A stretch of 64,000 nt of DNA from Annona cherimola (GCA_030490835.1 CM059975.1:36860133-36924132); one strand, 5' to 3'. Shown: positions 25,040-36,710, counted from the stretch's first letter. Made by a program: numbers and translations. The notes: generated by a model from the sequence alone, not told the origin.

Positions 25040-26300
25040 AAAATTGAGTTTTTAATAATAACAACTTAACTATTCATATAGCCTTAATAGTATCTGATTT
25101 ACTATCGCTTCCGTTGATGAATCGTTCATCGTCATTTAGCTTTTTAGCAACTCAAGCAACCCCTTATGGACACTCTTAAATGAATAGCAACACCAAATCT
25201 ATTCATAAAAAATATGTCTTAGGTCTAAGGCTAAATTAATCACTGAACAAACCAAAATAAAAATGTATTATTATTGGTACAATTCTCCTCTATGTGTCCA
25301 AGAGCCTGTCAACAGTAATAACCAAATTTTTTATTTGGGGGGTGTTTGTTAACAACAAAAAGTTGTCAACTTAAAACTTTTCAATCTAAAACTTTTCACT
25401 CTCCACAACTATCCTATTTTTTAATTATTTCTTCACATTTTTCTATACAACTACCCTACTTTTTAATCATTTCTACACAACTACCAACACAATAAACCTA
25501 TCTATTTCTACTTTATCCTATTTATTCCTCATCACTACCCCTATCATATCACATCATTTGACAACTTTTCATCTTTAAAACTTTTCATCAAAAGTTTTAT
25601 CCATTCCGAAACACACCCTTGGTTTATTTTGTATTAGACGAATAGTAGTTTCCTTATCATTTTCCATGTCCTTATAGGTACTTACCAAAGGAGTACTTTT
25701 AGTCTTTTCTTATTTTAACTTATTTTTCTTTTTCACACAATAAAAATACTCATCAATAGATTATTTATCCTTTTGTCAGTCATAATTAACTTTAAACTTA
25801 CCAAATTGTGTTTAGGAGAAACAAAACTAAATGCACAAGTAAATCCACTTTAACCTTAGTGTCTTTAGTTTCAAAGTAAGATAAGACAAGTACTCCCTTA
25901 TGTTTCGTTTAACCTTATACCTTATTGAAATCAAGTTTGACCGAATTGTACTTGTTTCAGCTTTATTACTTTTAGCAAAGCACTTTACAATTTTCTTAAT
26001 ATAAATTTTGGCATTAGTTACCTTTTTGAACATGATATCTCCTTAAAAGTTTTTAAAATTTTATACTCTATAATCATAAAACTCATATAATTTGAACAAT
26101 TTCGCTTCTCAAAGTTTTCATTTTTCCTCATTGAAACTTTTAACCTCACGACTAGTGAATTGTTTAATCCTTAATGCAAGGTTTAGATTCATAATGCCAA
26201 CAATGATCATAATATTCTATTTTCATTACTTCAACATGAAAATAATAAAGTCCTACCAAGCAATAAGCCTTTTTTTGGACCGACTATTATTCACATGGAA
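25040..26300 (-). pseudogene. Copia gag and protease-start relic
   Basis: On the minus strand, NIREYLSYLT...LKTLRLK and TQFGKFKVNY...QKDK (about 25740-26030) match the copia gag UBN2-type domain. KVTNAKIYIKKI...FAKSNKAET precedes them. Near 25100 the segment GCLSC then TIHQ corresponds to the linker after the copia protease. A hAT-like MITE at 25337 splits the relic. Stops and frameshifts occur throughout. Gag would package element RNA. Confidence 0.75.
25337..25622. mobile_element. hAT-like MITE, family 1 copy A
   Basis: About 285 bases with terminal ggggtgtttg and ...aaacacaccc. The inside shares aaacttttca, ctccacaactatcct and tcatcactaccccta with copies at 48748, 49874 and 53030. It sits inside the copia gag relic. 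The hAT-like assignment rests only on the terminal look. Confidence 0.65.
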
Positions 26301-26600
26301 TGCCTAACAATTATTTCGTATTTATCATTGCAAGTGTCTATGTAATCTAGCCAAGTATGGACCTTTTTTTGGCCGATTAATATCCGCATTAATTTTCATA
26401 TCCACAACATTTTGGTGTAGTAATCAAATCTTAACAATAAAATCCTATTAAATAACAAGTCTTTCTTTGGACCGACTTGTTATTCACATTGAGTACCAAA
26501 TAATTATCTCATATTTATACCACAAGTGTATATGCAATCCGGCCAAATATTTGTCTTCCTTTTCGCCGATGAATATTCCCATGAATTACATACACACAAT
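26230..26600. repeat. Diverged ~192-bp tandem duplication in the copia 5' region
   Basis: The motif ending ttttttggaccgac near 26283 recurs near 26475. It is followed in both units by ttattcaca, tatttat and caagtgt(c/a)tatg(t/c)aatc. The two units are about 192 bases apart and clearly diverged. Confidence 0.7.
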
Positions 26601-28396
26601 TATCTTAATGTCTTAAAAATAAATTAACCCACACAAGAGACACTACTTTGGTAGTATGTTGTTTCCATCAATTTATTTTAAAATATTAGAAATTCATAAA
26701 AATACTTGTACCATTATTTGAATTTAATAAAAAGTCTGAAATATTGAACTTATTTTTGAATTCCAAACACAGAACTTCTGCATGAAAATGGGTCAATTTG
26801 AATTTAAACATACAAAGATCCAAAATTGAATTTTGCACAACAATAGGTTAATATGAATTTTAATAGAAAGCAACAACTCATAGAAGCATGAAAATTATTC
26901 ATAAATTACTTTCTAAATTCCTATAAATTAACCATGCTCATAGAATTCAAAAATTGCATGCATTACATAAAATTCACAAAATTGATATTTTTGGACCTAT
27001 TGGCTTAATCGGACCCTTCCATTTGATCCAGAATGTCCAAAAACATTAAAAAATCACTATTAAATCGTCCAAATTAGATACCAGGTTATAAAATAGTTTG
27101 AATAATATTTGGACGATTATTAGAATACCATGTGTCCTCTAAGTCAAAATTCAAACGGGCTAGGCTGAATTGACCTAGACTGGACCCCTCTAGGCTTACA
27201 AAAAAGCTGAGCCTAATTGTTTGGGCCGTAGATGGGCTGGAGGTTGGACTTCTCTAGTGGACAAGCTTGGGCTTCAAGACCGGGTTGCTTCCACCTGAGC
27301 CTATGAAATAAGCCCACCCAGGCGCAAAGACGGTTTGGCTTTAGGCCTGTTGGACTAAGTTAGATAGATGGGTATGACTCTTGAGCCCAATACCACTAAA
27401 AGGAGATAGACTAAAGCCCAAGCCCACGTTTCTTTGCAACTTGGCGAATGTGAAAAAATATATATATATTTCTTAATTAAAGGAAGAAAAAACCTAGCCG
27501 CCACACCGTCCAACAATCGCCGCCTACCAACATGAAGAAAGAGGTCAGCGCCTCCCCCCCCTTCTCAAATTCACTGAGGCTGTTCCAACGAGCAGCAGCC
27601 GCCGCCGTCGCCCGCTGGCCCACCTCCGTCAAGCATGCCATTACCCGGCGTCCCAAAAATCGCAGGTAGCGACAAACTTTTGGTTTGAAAAATCCATTTG
27701 AATGTGCACGACAGCCATATTTTGATGATCCCTTTTTATATGCGTATATAAGGCTTGAATCCTTAACCGAAAAATGATTTGTAATCGAAGGCAATAATAG
27801 GATCACTCAAATCGAAAAAAAAAAAACTTTAATCATGGCTTCTATGACAAAATAATGATAGACAGGGATGAGTTTTATCTTTATCGTTTCTTTAATAAAT
27901 ATGTGGCCAAAACACGCATCCATCCAATAAAAAATACCGACGCATATACTATCATAGCATGAACAACTGAATCCAATCCACGATGAACATATAATGAAGC
28001 ACCGAATCCACATAAATACAAAGAGGCTAGTTTGAATGCTTCAATTTTATGGAAACCCATCCTGGCCGAAATCCATATGGAAGATGATTACATCTGTCAC
28101 AAGATATGTCGTAATCAAAAATATTATTTGGATGAGTTTGACTGTCTAAAAAAAAATAGCCATCATTGGATTTGAGAAGAAAAGAGAGAAAATCTTTTCT
28201 TAGAATTTCACGTTAGAAATTCGTATATATGGAAGTATACGATCGCATCCAATGCAAAGTACTGAATCCGGCAATATATATATATATATATATATATATA
28301 GATGTCCAAATATGCTCCAACAGGTTTTCTCGGAAGACTTGTATTATGGTATATTCATAAAAGTTCGAGAAAATTTTTCAATGATTTAACATAAAG
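26601..28396 (-). other. Copia leader region
   Basis: About 1.8 kb between gag and the primer site without recognisable coding. It holds a GC-richer block at about 27120-27680 and an (AT)n run at about 28274-28300. The 109-codon frame at 27477-27806 has no family signature and is not called as a gene. Confidence 0.4.
28274..28300. repeat. (AT)n microsatellite
   Basis: About 13 uninterrupted AT units. Confidence 0.95.
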
Positions 28397-28400
28397 AATC

Positions 28401-28411
28401 CTCTAATACCA
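28401..28411 (-). promoter_or_regulatory. Primer binding site, tRNA-Met type
   Basis: On the minus strand TGGTATTAGAG lies two bases inside the 5' LTR. It differs at one base from the usual copia primer site TGGTATCAGAG, complementary to the 3' end of initiator tRNA-Met. Confidence 0.9.
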
Positions 28412-28413
28412 CT

Positions 28414-29300
28414 TGTCGGGAAAACCTTATTGATTAAATCCATAATCATCTCAGGATCCTCCATGCTAAATCACTAAGAAAAATAAATCATAAGCGGAAG
28501 CGTATCTAAATCCATAGGAGTAGTTGTTCTTGAATTTTGTGATTTCTGGATCTCCCAAGTTAATGTCCTGGAGTGTTCTGAAAAAGGTAATTCCTCTTTT
28601 TAAATTATGAAATATTAGAAAAAAAACTCTAATTAGCGCAAAACCTGGAGACCATAAGCATTATATAAGAAGCCTATCTTTTATATTTCTAATTTAACCT
28701 ATTATAAAAAGACGACTGATCATTTACGACCGGTCGGAAATCCGGTGATTTCCGACCGGTCAAAAAATATATATATTTTTTATTTTATTTTAAAAATAAT
28801 TTTATAAACATGTTAATCTAGTTATATTTAATCCATAAACCAAATTTTACCATTTTTGGATATGTATATATATTTATTTTGAATTTTTAAATACAGGGGT
28901 ATTTAAGTCATTTTAAATATTCTTAAAATGACTTAAATACTCCTGTATTTAAAAATCCAAAATAAATATATAAACATATCCAAAAATGGTAAAATTTGGT
29001 TTATAGATTAAATATAACTAGATTAACATGTTTATAAAATTATTTTTCAAAAAAAATAAAAAAAAATATATTTTTTGACCGGTCGGAAATCACCGGATTT
29101 CCGACCGGTCGTAGAAGATCAGGCCTCTTATAAAAATAGAAATTAGAAATTAAGTGGTAAGGTTTCTATGCATATGAGAGTCATACTTTATTAGATGATT
29201 TTGGCCCATAAAACTTTATAAAATCACTTTATAAATTAAGCCGCTATTTATGATAATATATATATATAATTAATATATGCATGTGTACAAAATTCCAACA
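28414..29300 (-). mobile_element. Copia 5' LTR, with MITE inside
   Basis: TGTCGG...CCAACA, 887 bases. It matches 17684-18142 once the 417-base MITE and one TSD copy are removed. The first TGTTGG has become TGTCGG. The TSD CTTCA follows at 29301. Confidence 0.9.
28711..29127. mobile_element. 417-bp palindromic MITE with 9-bp TSD
   Basis: Flanked by exact TTATAAAAA at 28702-28710 and 29128-29136. The uninterrupted site survives in the other LTR near 17966. The whole element folds on itself: both ends carry gaccggtcggaaatccggtg-type arms, and the centre reads taagtcattttaa...ttaaaatgactta. A 9-bp TSD points to a Mutator-like (MULE) transposase acting in trans. It encodes nothing. Confidence 0.9.
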
Positions 29301-29305
29301 CTTCA
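29301..29305. repeat. Target-site duplication CTTCA (right)
   Basis: Pairs with 17679-17683. Confidence 0.9.
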
Positions 29306-29474
29306 TTATTTGTTTTCTGAGAATTATAAAGCTTATTATATATTGTTATTGTGTTCATCTCAGACTTCAAAGATTTTATCCAAGAAAGGTTATGTCAATT
29401 GGACTTTTCTACAGAAACAGAAAGGTACTGCTAAAATGAGTCATAATTATAAGCGAGTAATCGTGTAGACGACT

Positions 29475-29660
29475 TACCAATCTGGTGTGTTGAATTCTTA
29501 ACAGAACTTGTAGCCATTAACGCATCCGTTAAACAGCTGTGAAAGTCAAGATGTGAAGCCGCGTCTGCTGACATTGCATCAAATATTTGCTTTGGAGAGA
29601 GAAAATGTAGTTTTTGTGCTCGAACTAATTTTTCAGCATGAGAAAAGACGCAATTTCATT
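29475..29660 (-). pseudogene. Exon-like relic, minus strand
   Basis: The minus strand reads AEKLVRAQKLHFLSPKQIF and continues to SSVKNSTHQIG, then meets a good splice donor (ATTG/GTAAGTCG). A related plus-strand stretch at about 30680-30810 has IFNAAS, FDFESFMTDA and NPTHQI before another AGTAAGT donor. I do not recognise the family. It may be part of a duplicated and inverted host gene. Confidence 0.35.
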
Positions 29661-29791
29661 TCTTTCCACCAAAGCTTGTATCTATTATAAAAAAACATGA
29701 AATGAAAATGCGGCCACAAAAACGTGAATTTTGTGATTTACCTCCCACTAAGAACAAGATCTAAATTTTTTTTTTTTTTTTTTTTTTTTAG

Positions 29792-30513
29792 CTAGCATAG
29801 TTTGTAGCAACTAACAAAAAAATAATAATATTTTTAAAAAATTATTGTTGGAGCTAGCATAGTGTGTGGCCGTTTGTATGTACATATTTTTAGAAATAAG
29901 AAATATATATGCTAACCAGCAAAGATTTCTATAACTTAAAATTTTTTAAAAATTATATATTTATATATTGAGTATTTTAGCTATTTTCATAAGCTAAAAA
30001 TATTTGAAGCAGCAGTATGTTCAGAATTAATAAACGTATATGAATCTCTATAAATTAAGTTATGTATATTAAAATGTTTAAAATTTATATATTTAAACAT
30101 TGAGGTATTTTCGTCATTTTCATATGTTACAATTGTTTGAAATACCCATACATTTAAAATTAAAAATATGTACGTGTTTCGATAAAAATTTAAATATTTT
30201 TTGAAATAATATATAATTTTTATTGAAATATGTATATATTTAAACGCCTGGTATTTTAGCCAGTTTTATATGTTAAAAATATTTCTAAACATATGGGTAC
30301 TTCAAACATTTTTAACGTGTGAAAATGACTAGATTACCTTAGCGTTTAAATATATAAACTTTAAATATATTTAACATATATAAATTTTTATTGAGACGCG
30401 TACATATTTTTATTTTAAATATATACATATACAAAAGGCCAAGCACTATACTAGCTCCAATATTAATTTTTAAAAAATATTATTTTTATTAGTTGCTACG
30501 AAATATGCTAGCT
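29792..30513. mobile_element. ~722-bp foldback element
   Basis: The left arm tagctagcatagtttgtagc...ggagctagcatagtgtgtgg is mirrored at the right end by ...ccaagcactatactagctcc...gttgctacgaaatatgctagc. Arms are about 85 bases, with further inner AT-rich inverted repeats (terminal ctagcata motifs). A T tract of about 25 bases abuts the left end. No TSD could be fixed. Non-coding. Confidence 0.8.
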
Positions 30514-30559
30514 TCAGAAATAATTTCATGTCTTGTTATTAGATATATCACAAAATTCG

Positions 30560-30815
30560 CGTTTTTTATTTTTTCTGGCGTCTCTTCAACCGTCCGAGCA
30601 GTGTCGTCTTCTGGCTCAGATAGTAGGATGTGTTGCATGGCTTTCATCTGGGTGTTTTTTTTTTTTTTTTAATCACTGTTGCAGAATATTTAATGCAGCG
30701 TCAACAAACATGCTTTACGTGGGCAGCTCTTTTGACTTTGAGAGTTTCATGACTGATGCATCAGTGGTTACAGATCTTCTTTAGAATCCAACGCACCAGA
30801 TTAGTAAGTTATTAC
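30560..30815 (+). pseudogene. Exon-like relic, plus strand
   Basis: Contains RIFNAAS, SSFDFESFMTDASVV, then a TAG and NPTHQI before AGTAAGTT. It resembles the minus-strand relic at 29475-29660 (shared IF-D/N-A, DF-S, TDA, N-S/P-THQI), so the two look like inverted copies around the foldback. A T tract at 30656-30671 interrupts it. The gene is not recognised. Confidence 0.35.
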
Positions 30816-32430
30816 CGCATATAGTCACGACTCTTCTAAAATATCAAGGATATTTAGTTGTCATCAAAGTTGTTGTAAGATGATTTGCAGTAAAATTCAT
30901 GTCATCTTTTATGCTTTTAGAATTTTCAGTTGAAAATTTGTCGAGAGATTATATTTAAAATTATGAAAGCAACAAAAAAGAACTATCTCAATTAAATTTT
31001 TATTAACTAATTTATAAACTATCGCAACACCTAAAAATCTAATTTGACATCCAGCAAGTTGGATGCCATGGCGTTAGTATTTGAATGTTATAGTGCCAAT
31101 CGACATAGGAAGTTTTCAAATAAGGGCTTTTGGAGAATGATTTGTTGCGTTTTTGCATTCCTTCTTCGAGAAGATAATTAAAGAGGGAGAATAGGACTTA
31201 TGGCGAGAGGAGAAAAATGCTTGAATCTAAAGTAAGACACATGTTATTTTCTTAAATCAAACTCTTATATCATGATGGAGATAAAGGATTCATGAATGAA
31301 AAAAGTAAATTTTGATGAGGAAGGCAGGATGGTTATATTTAAAGATTTAACAAGGATTTGAGTTAAATTATAAAGAGGAAAAAATGAAACTTTTAAGATT
31401 TGAGGTAGGCTTGTTATCAATACTTTTTTTGCAATGATTTTTTATTGGGTCACTAGTTTTAGATGATCAAGTACTCGACAAAGTTACTCTCCAGTAATCA
31501 AATAACGAGGTCACTGCCTCTATCCAACGCCGAATCTTAGACCTTCCCACCCTAACACTCTATACACACTCATGTCAGCTACTTAGAAATCTACGTGGGT
31601 ACTTATTTTTAATGAGTTTGAACTTCTTTTTTTATCGATTCACATGTCTTGAACATTGCATATAGGCCTTGTGGATAAACATAGATTTAAGATGTTTTTT
31701 TAAAAAAATATAAGGAATTTCTAAATCATGAAATTTTAAGATCTTGGTAAAAATGGATGCTTTAAATGACTCAGAACTAATTTTATATTTACTAACTTGG
31801 TATTATGTTGAGATATATAGATTTCAAAAATGTTTTCCAAATTATGCATATCATATGTTCGGTTAAATGCCATTGTGTGGGGAAGTATATTGAAATTAGA
31901 TGGAAATGAATAAGAAATATTAGGAGAACCTCCCCAAATTCATAGGATCGAGACCCTAGGATCATGAGAAAATTTTAGGGTTTTAACTTTTACCTAATAT
32001 GATTTTATAAACAATACATGCATGCTCTTAAGTGTCATAGGTAGGTTGATTCATTTTGGGCTATGGGATTATGATTCCTAAGACCATAGGTCGACTATAG
32101 AATTCCATTGGATTTGGAAACTAATTTTGGTGGTGGGAAGTGATTATGAATATACTATTGGTTAACATGTAAAAAAATGGAATTATAAAATTCAAATTTA
32201 ACCCTAATGGACTCTACTCCTTAATCAAATTTATAAGTTTCAAAAGGAAGCCTCAGATGATAACTTGATAAATGATATGATGGCAAATTTAGTTGAGTGG
32301 ATGTGAGTTAAGAACGGCTATGACTTGTGGGAGTCATGCGTGGCCAAGGGTTAGAATTTGGATGATATGAGAGGTTTGCACAATAGATTAATTTATCGCA
32401 TGGTAGTGAGACCATGGATAATGAAGTTAT
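30816..32430. other. AT-rich intergenic sequence
   Basis: I see no coding signature, terminal repeats or RNA gene in these 1.6 kb. Confidence 0.4.
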
Positions 32431-32439
32431 AGGATCCTA

Positions 32440-32955
32440 GTTGACCTAAGTCAAACCTAGATAACAATCTAAGGCCCTAGGTTCCACAACATGATATTAT
32501 CCACTTGGACCTAGCGACTCATTTGCATGATTTTAAAATGCATCATGTCATGTTTAACTTAAGACAACATCTTCAACCACCGAGAACTCTCTCTCCTTTG
32601 ATATAAGATTAGGTTGTCTACTCTTTCTAATCTTCTAACTTTCACGGTTTCCAAAGTATCAAATGCCCGCCAAATTTTCCTTGGTTCGTCTTCAAACTAC
32701 ATCTACAAAAATTGTGCCTTGTTCGACTCTCCAAGCTATGAATCACATCCATTGTGCCTCCACTAATTTATCTCTTTGAACTACATTTAACTAAGTTAAA
32801 CTCGAAAAACAACCCAAGACCCTAGATCCACAATGTGATATTGTTCTCTTAAGCCTGATAGCTTAGTCATATGATTTTAGAACATGTCATACTGTATTTA
32901 ACTTGAGATTCACATCTTAAACCACTAGGAACTCTCACCTTTTTTAATATAAAAG
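32440..32955. repeat. Direct repeat pair, ~150 bp, ~355 bp apart
   Basis: 32460-32605 and 32815-32960 share ccctag(g/a)ttccacaa, tgatatt(a/g)t, catga/catatgattttaaaa, catgtcat and ccac(c/t)...gaactctc. They could be the two ends of a short TRIM-like element or a segmental duplication. The internal 200 bases show nothing diagnostic. Confidence 0.5.
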
Positions 32956-33059
32956 AGATGTTCTTGTCCCATCCCCCAAGAATAATACTAGAAAGGATAA
33001 GAAGAAAACCCCCCAGAGGAAAGAATAAACTTACAGTCATTACACAAAGAATTAGAGAT

Positions 33060-33352
33060 ATATAAAGTGTGGACACCCCTCGAGACAGTACAAATTTTGC
33101 TATGGTGTGAGCACCATAGCTACCATTCCTAAGAACATGGAAGGAGTGACATGCATTGAAGCTGCAACTATGAACCTTAATTCTATGAATGAGATGAGCA
33201 GTGGGTGAATGGATAGGGTGATCCTCATTAAGGAGACAACAAGGATAAGGGAATCCGTTTCAAAGATGACATTTGAGTAATGGAACAATTGTCTCCATGC
33301 CACCCTATCAAAATTTCCATTTTGCGGCCAAAAAGTGACCTTGAGAATCGCA
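33060..33352 (-). pseudogene. LINE (L1-type) C-terminal RNase H relic
   Basis: On the minus strand VIFETDSL fits the ESDS block of the RNase H domain carried by plant L1 elements and related reverse transcriptases. HLIHRIKVHSCSFNACHSFH then VLRNGSYGAHTIAKFV in another frame matches the R-x-x-N-x-x-A-H-x-x-A end. A frameshift separates the two blocks. Its 5' side is interrupted by the LTR element starting at 33358. Confidence 0.6.
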
Positions 33353-33357
33353 AATAC

Positions 33358-33677
33358 TAATATGATCCAAATAGCACTCCAAATCAAATTGCAAAGAATC
33401 TTAATTTTATTAGAACCAAATGGCAATTGATTTACAAATCAATTCCATAATCTCAACTGAAAACGCCGAGTCCCATAACCCAAAAACTAAGCTCTCTCTC
33501 TATTCCCTCTTATTCAGTAACTAGGCATATCCCAAAACCCAAAAACTCCTCAATCCTCAACTCCAGGCTACATTTATAACTCAGGTCCAAGCCCATCGAA
33601 TTACACCCCTTTCTTAATACACTGCCCTCTCCCCTTGTACACTACCCTAATATACTCTTCTTATAGCTACCCTATCA
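33358..33677 (-). mobile_element. 3' LTR of the split small element
   Basis: About 320 bases, paired with 47053-47394. Confidence 0.75.
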
Positions 33678-34578
33678 TTCTCCACCCCTTAAATTCACCT
33701 TGCCCTCAAGGTGAATACAAAATTCTTACCAAAACAAGAGAACATACAACAATAAAACACAAAAGAACAACCTACACACCATGCCTAAAATAGCCACATC
33801 ATTATTGATTCACTTATCATCCACAACTACTTGCCCCATGACAGTAACTGCCTCCACCTAGATCCAATATCCATATGACGCCACCATCCATCGTACAATC
33901 AAGAGCCCCCTACACATGCATATAGATGATCATTGTATCCGCTAAAGCCACCAACTCGTCCACATGATATCCTCTATCACGACCGCTCCATTTAGACTTT
34001 TCTTCAAATGCATTGTGATCGTGGCAGACCGAAGTATCTTGTTGATGCTGGAATTCCAAATCACAGTTAGAAATTTCCGATAGACAATCATCCCCCCATA
34101 TATTGCACGTACATTGCTTGTTTTCTATGATTCAGCTTATCATCACCCAGTTCCCTCATAATGACCTCATCGATGGTGGAAGGTTAGTAGAAACATGGGT
34201 CATCCCCACAACAGCAACCCTCTTCATAAGTGTCGTTGAAGGATAATCTAAGTTGTGATTGATAAACAATGTGACGACAGATTTATCTTCGTCTAGTTCA
34301 TCTTCTTCAGCCATAATGACAGTTGTCAAAGATACAACTGATTCTGTCGCCTCTACTGCATCTACTTCTCCTCTCCCATAACCATATTTTCCATAGATGT
34401 CAGGGGAATTGAAGATGAATTGGGATGATACGATGCCTTGTAAGCGGCATTCGCTGAACCGAAGCCCTTCATGGAATGTCTCTGCCTCACTCGTTCTTGG
34501 AAACAAAACTTGAAATATCAGTCTTCCTTAATCGCGCATGACGTTGTCATTGCTATAACCTACATCACTTCTGCTAAC
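33678..34578 (-). pseudogene. Internal region of the small element, 3' half
   Basis: The minus frame at 34506-34156 (about 116 codons) contains an acidic stretch EEDELDEDKSVV. The sequence downstream is non-coding. The coding part is the continuation of the gag-like frame that resumes on the far side of the Tekay insert at 46398. No named domain. Confidence 0.4.
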
Positions 34579-34583
34579 AAATC
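34579..34583. repeat. Target-site duplication AAATC (left)
   Basis: Identical to 46393-46397; it brackets the Tekay-like element. Confidence 0.95.
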
Positions 34584-35983
34584 TGTGGAACCTACCCTCC
34601 TCAGCCAATACATGTGACACCTAGGGTTGTAAACCCTAGATTTTGTAATAATTTATTTATGATGAATAAAATTCATGAATTATATCCATAAGTCTGTGTA
34701 TTAGAGATTGAAATGATGCAATCAAGAATTTAACCCATGTGAATAGTGCATGTGAATAGTAATCTAGGGATTAAGACATGTGATTGAGAGTTAATCACTT
34801 AGCTTAACTTAATCACAAAAAGATGAGAAAGAAGATTTTATCACTACAAGACGAAATAGCAATACTTTTTGATATTTTATTAGAATTTCATATTTTAGTG
34901 AAAATTGAAGAAAAATTCATAATTTGTAATCCGGACATCGGATTTAGATAAAAATTTTATGGATGACCAAATATTTATGATGAACATGATTAATGGTTTA
35001 AAATGGGATGAAAATCATGAATCAAAGGCCAAGATTTAACGTCAAATGGTAGCCCACTTTTTCATTTAATTTTTTATTAATTAAAAGTCAAAAATCATTA
35101 AATAAAAATCACTTTTAATTAAATGCATTGTGCTCAAAGTCCAAAAGAGGGGCTGGACGTACAAGGGCTGTGGGATTTTGAGCTAAATTCAATGGCCCAC
35201 AATTGATCTTATCATGTAATCAATGGTTGAGATTAATTGGTTTAAAAATAATTAATTTTAATTAATTAAAAATCATAAAATAGGGCTGCTATAGGAAGCA
35301 TGAGCAGGGTAGGGAGGGGCTGCACAAATCTCCAAGTATGCATGGAATTTGAAGAAAAAATTGGAATTTAATGCCTCAATCAATGGGGTAAAATTCAATT
35401 TGATGAAAAATCAAACACTACAAATAAAGGAACCTTGGGGACATCCAAATGCACTTCAACCCAGCTCCATTTGAGCAAAACCCAAAATTCCCAAACTCCC
35501 CACACGTCCAAACCAAAGAAGGAAAGAAGAAGTGAAAGTTAGAGAGAGAAAGTGTGAAAAGAAGAGGGACATCTCCACTTCGAGTAAGTGAATTCTATCC
35601 AAATTTCTTTTGGATGTTAAGTAGGATAAAACCATGCTTAGATAATTTCTAAGCATGAGAAAATAAGTAAATTTATAATGCCTAATTAGAATTATGCTAA
35701 AACATCAAAAATTTGGAGGAAAGATAGAGCATTCGTGAGGATAACATATGATATGTATAAATAATGCTCCAATATCAATAAATGATGATTTATGATGAAT
35801 ATTTATGATAAATATGATGTTGAAATAATGATATATTAATCTCATAATTTTTGAATTTAAGGACTATGCTTAAGTAAAATTATTTTGATTTTTAGTATAT
35901 GGAGAAAATAATTTATTTAGCCAAGTTAATGATGATAAAATCAAAATTCATAAATTTTCTCATGATATACTAAACATAAGCTA
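34584..35983 (+). mobile_element. Tekay 5' LTR, 3'-truncated
   Basis: Matches 41696-43104 closely, then stops abruptly after catgatatactaaacataagcta. The rest of the LTR and the primer site are missing. The TATA box has decayed to TACAAATA at about 35419, where the 3' LTR keeps TATAAATA. Confidence 0.85.
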
Positions 35984-36069
35984 AACGAGCTTGGGAAAGA
36001 GTTAATAGATGGTTAGCCTCCCAAGAAGGTCTAACCATAAGACCCCCCAGTTCCCACTAGTTACTAGGC

Positions 36070-36710
36070 TCTTTCATATGTTAGGGGACCAGAAGCACGT
36101 CGCCCTCCAGTACCTACAATCTTCTCTAGCAAACTACTAGGGTTTCCGGTATTATCTGAAATCCACCATGCAGAGTTCTCTAGCCAGGCGCTAGCACTCC
36201 CAAACTCTCCCGAATATACCCCAGCCAACCCACTGCCTAGGCCATCAGTGGTCACCGATTGGGTCACTGATGAGGACCTAGAAAGGTATTGGCGAAGGAG
36301 AGCTGCCCCAGTTCCACCTAATCCAGGGCCATGGTTTAGATTTAATGCTGGATACATTTAGTTCTGATATGAAACACCATAGGCTCAGATGGACCGCAGG
36401 GAGAGAGAGGCTGCCCAGGAATGCCGAGAAGCTTTAGAAAGGGGAGAATAAGTAAAGGAGAAACCCCCTCCTAAATAGCCTGGTGAGGTTATCCTAAGGG
36501 TTATAGAGTTAGAAGTAATGCTCGAAGCCCTACCTCTCGCCCCTCCAGCAAATGATGATGAGGACCCTATAGAATGGTCTGATAGTGATGAGAAAGATGA
36601 GAACCCAAGACCTCGAGACTGGTCTAATACCAGCACGATTACTGAGGAACGCACACAGGTATTATTCAGTCTTAGAAGATTCCTGAGGTTAAGGAGAAGG
36701 GGATGTTAAA
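36070..36710 (+). pseudogene. Pre-gag ORF of unknown function
   Basis: One plus frame, broken by about five stops, reads as protein. It includes LALPNSPEYTPANPLPRPS, TDWVTDEDLERYWRRRAAP, QMDRREREAAQECREALERG and an acidic NDDEDPIEWSDSDEKDE. It lies between the truncated 5' LTR and gag, where Tekay elements usually have only a leader. The stops sit at plausible tryptophan or glutamine positions, so it was probably once coding. I recognise no family. Confidence 0.45.

Larger units (their letters stand above)
17684..29300 (-). mobile_element. Degenerate Ty1/copia element, minus strand, nested insertions
   Basis: LTRs at 17684-18142 and 28414-29300 (TGTTGG/CCAACA ends), TSD CTTCA on both sides, a tRNA-Met primer site at 28401-28411 and a polypurine tract at 18143-18153 define one minus-strand element. 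Reading from the right are the 5' LTR, long leader, gag and protease relic. A 4.6-kb foreign LTR comes next, then RT-RNase H and the 3' LTR. The integrase core is not detectable between protease (about 25060) and the pre-RT linker (about 20340), so it was probably deleted. All frames are broken. Confidence 0.9.

Noticed and set aside
27477..27806. 109-codon minus frame in the copia leader
   Set aside because: No family signature; lies in non-coding leader of a dead element.
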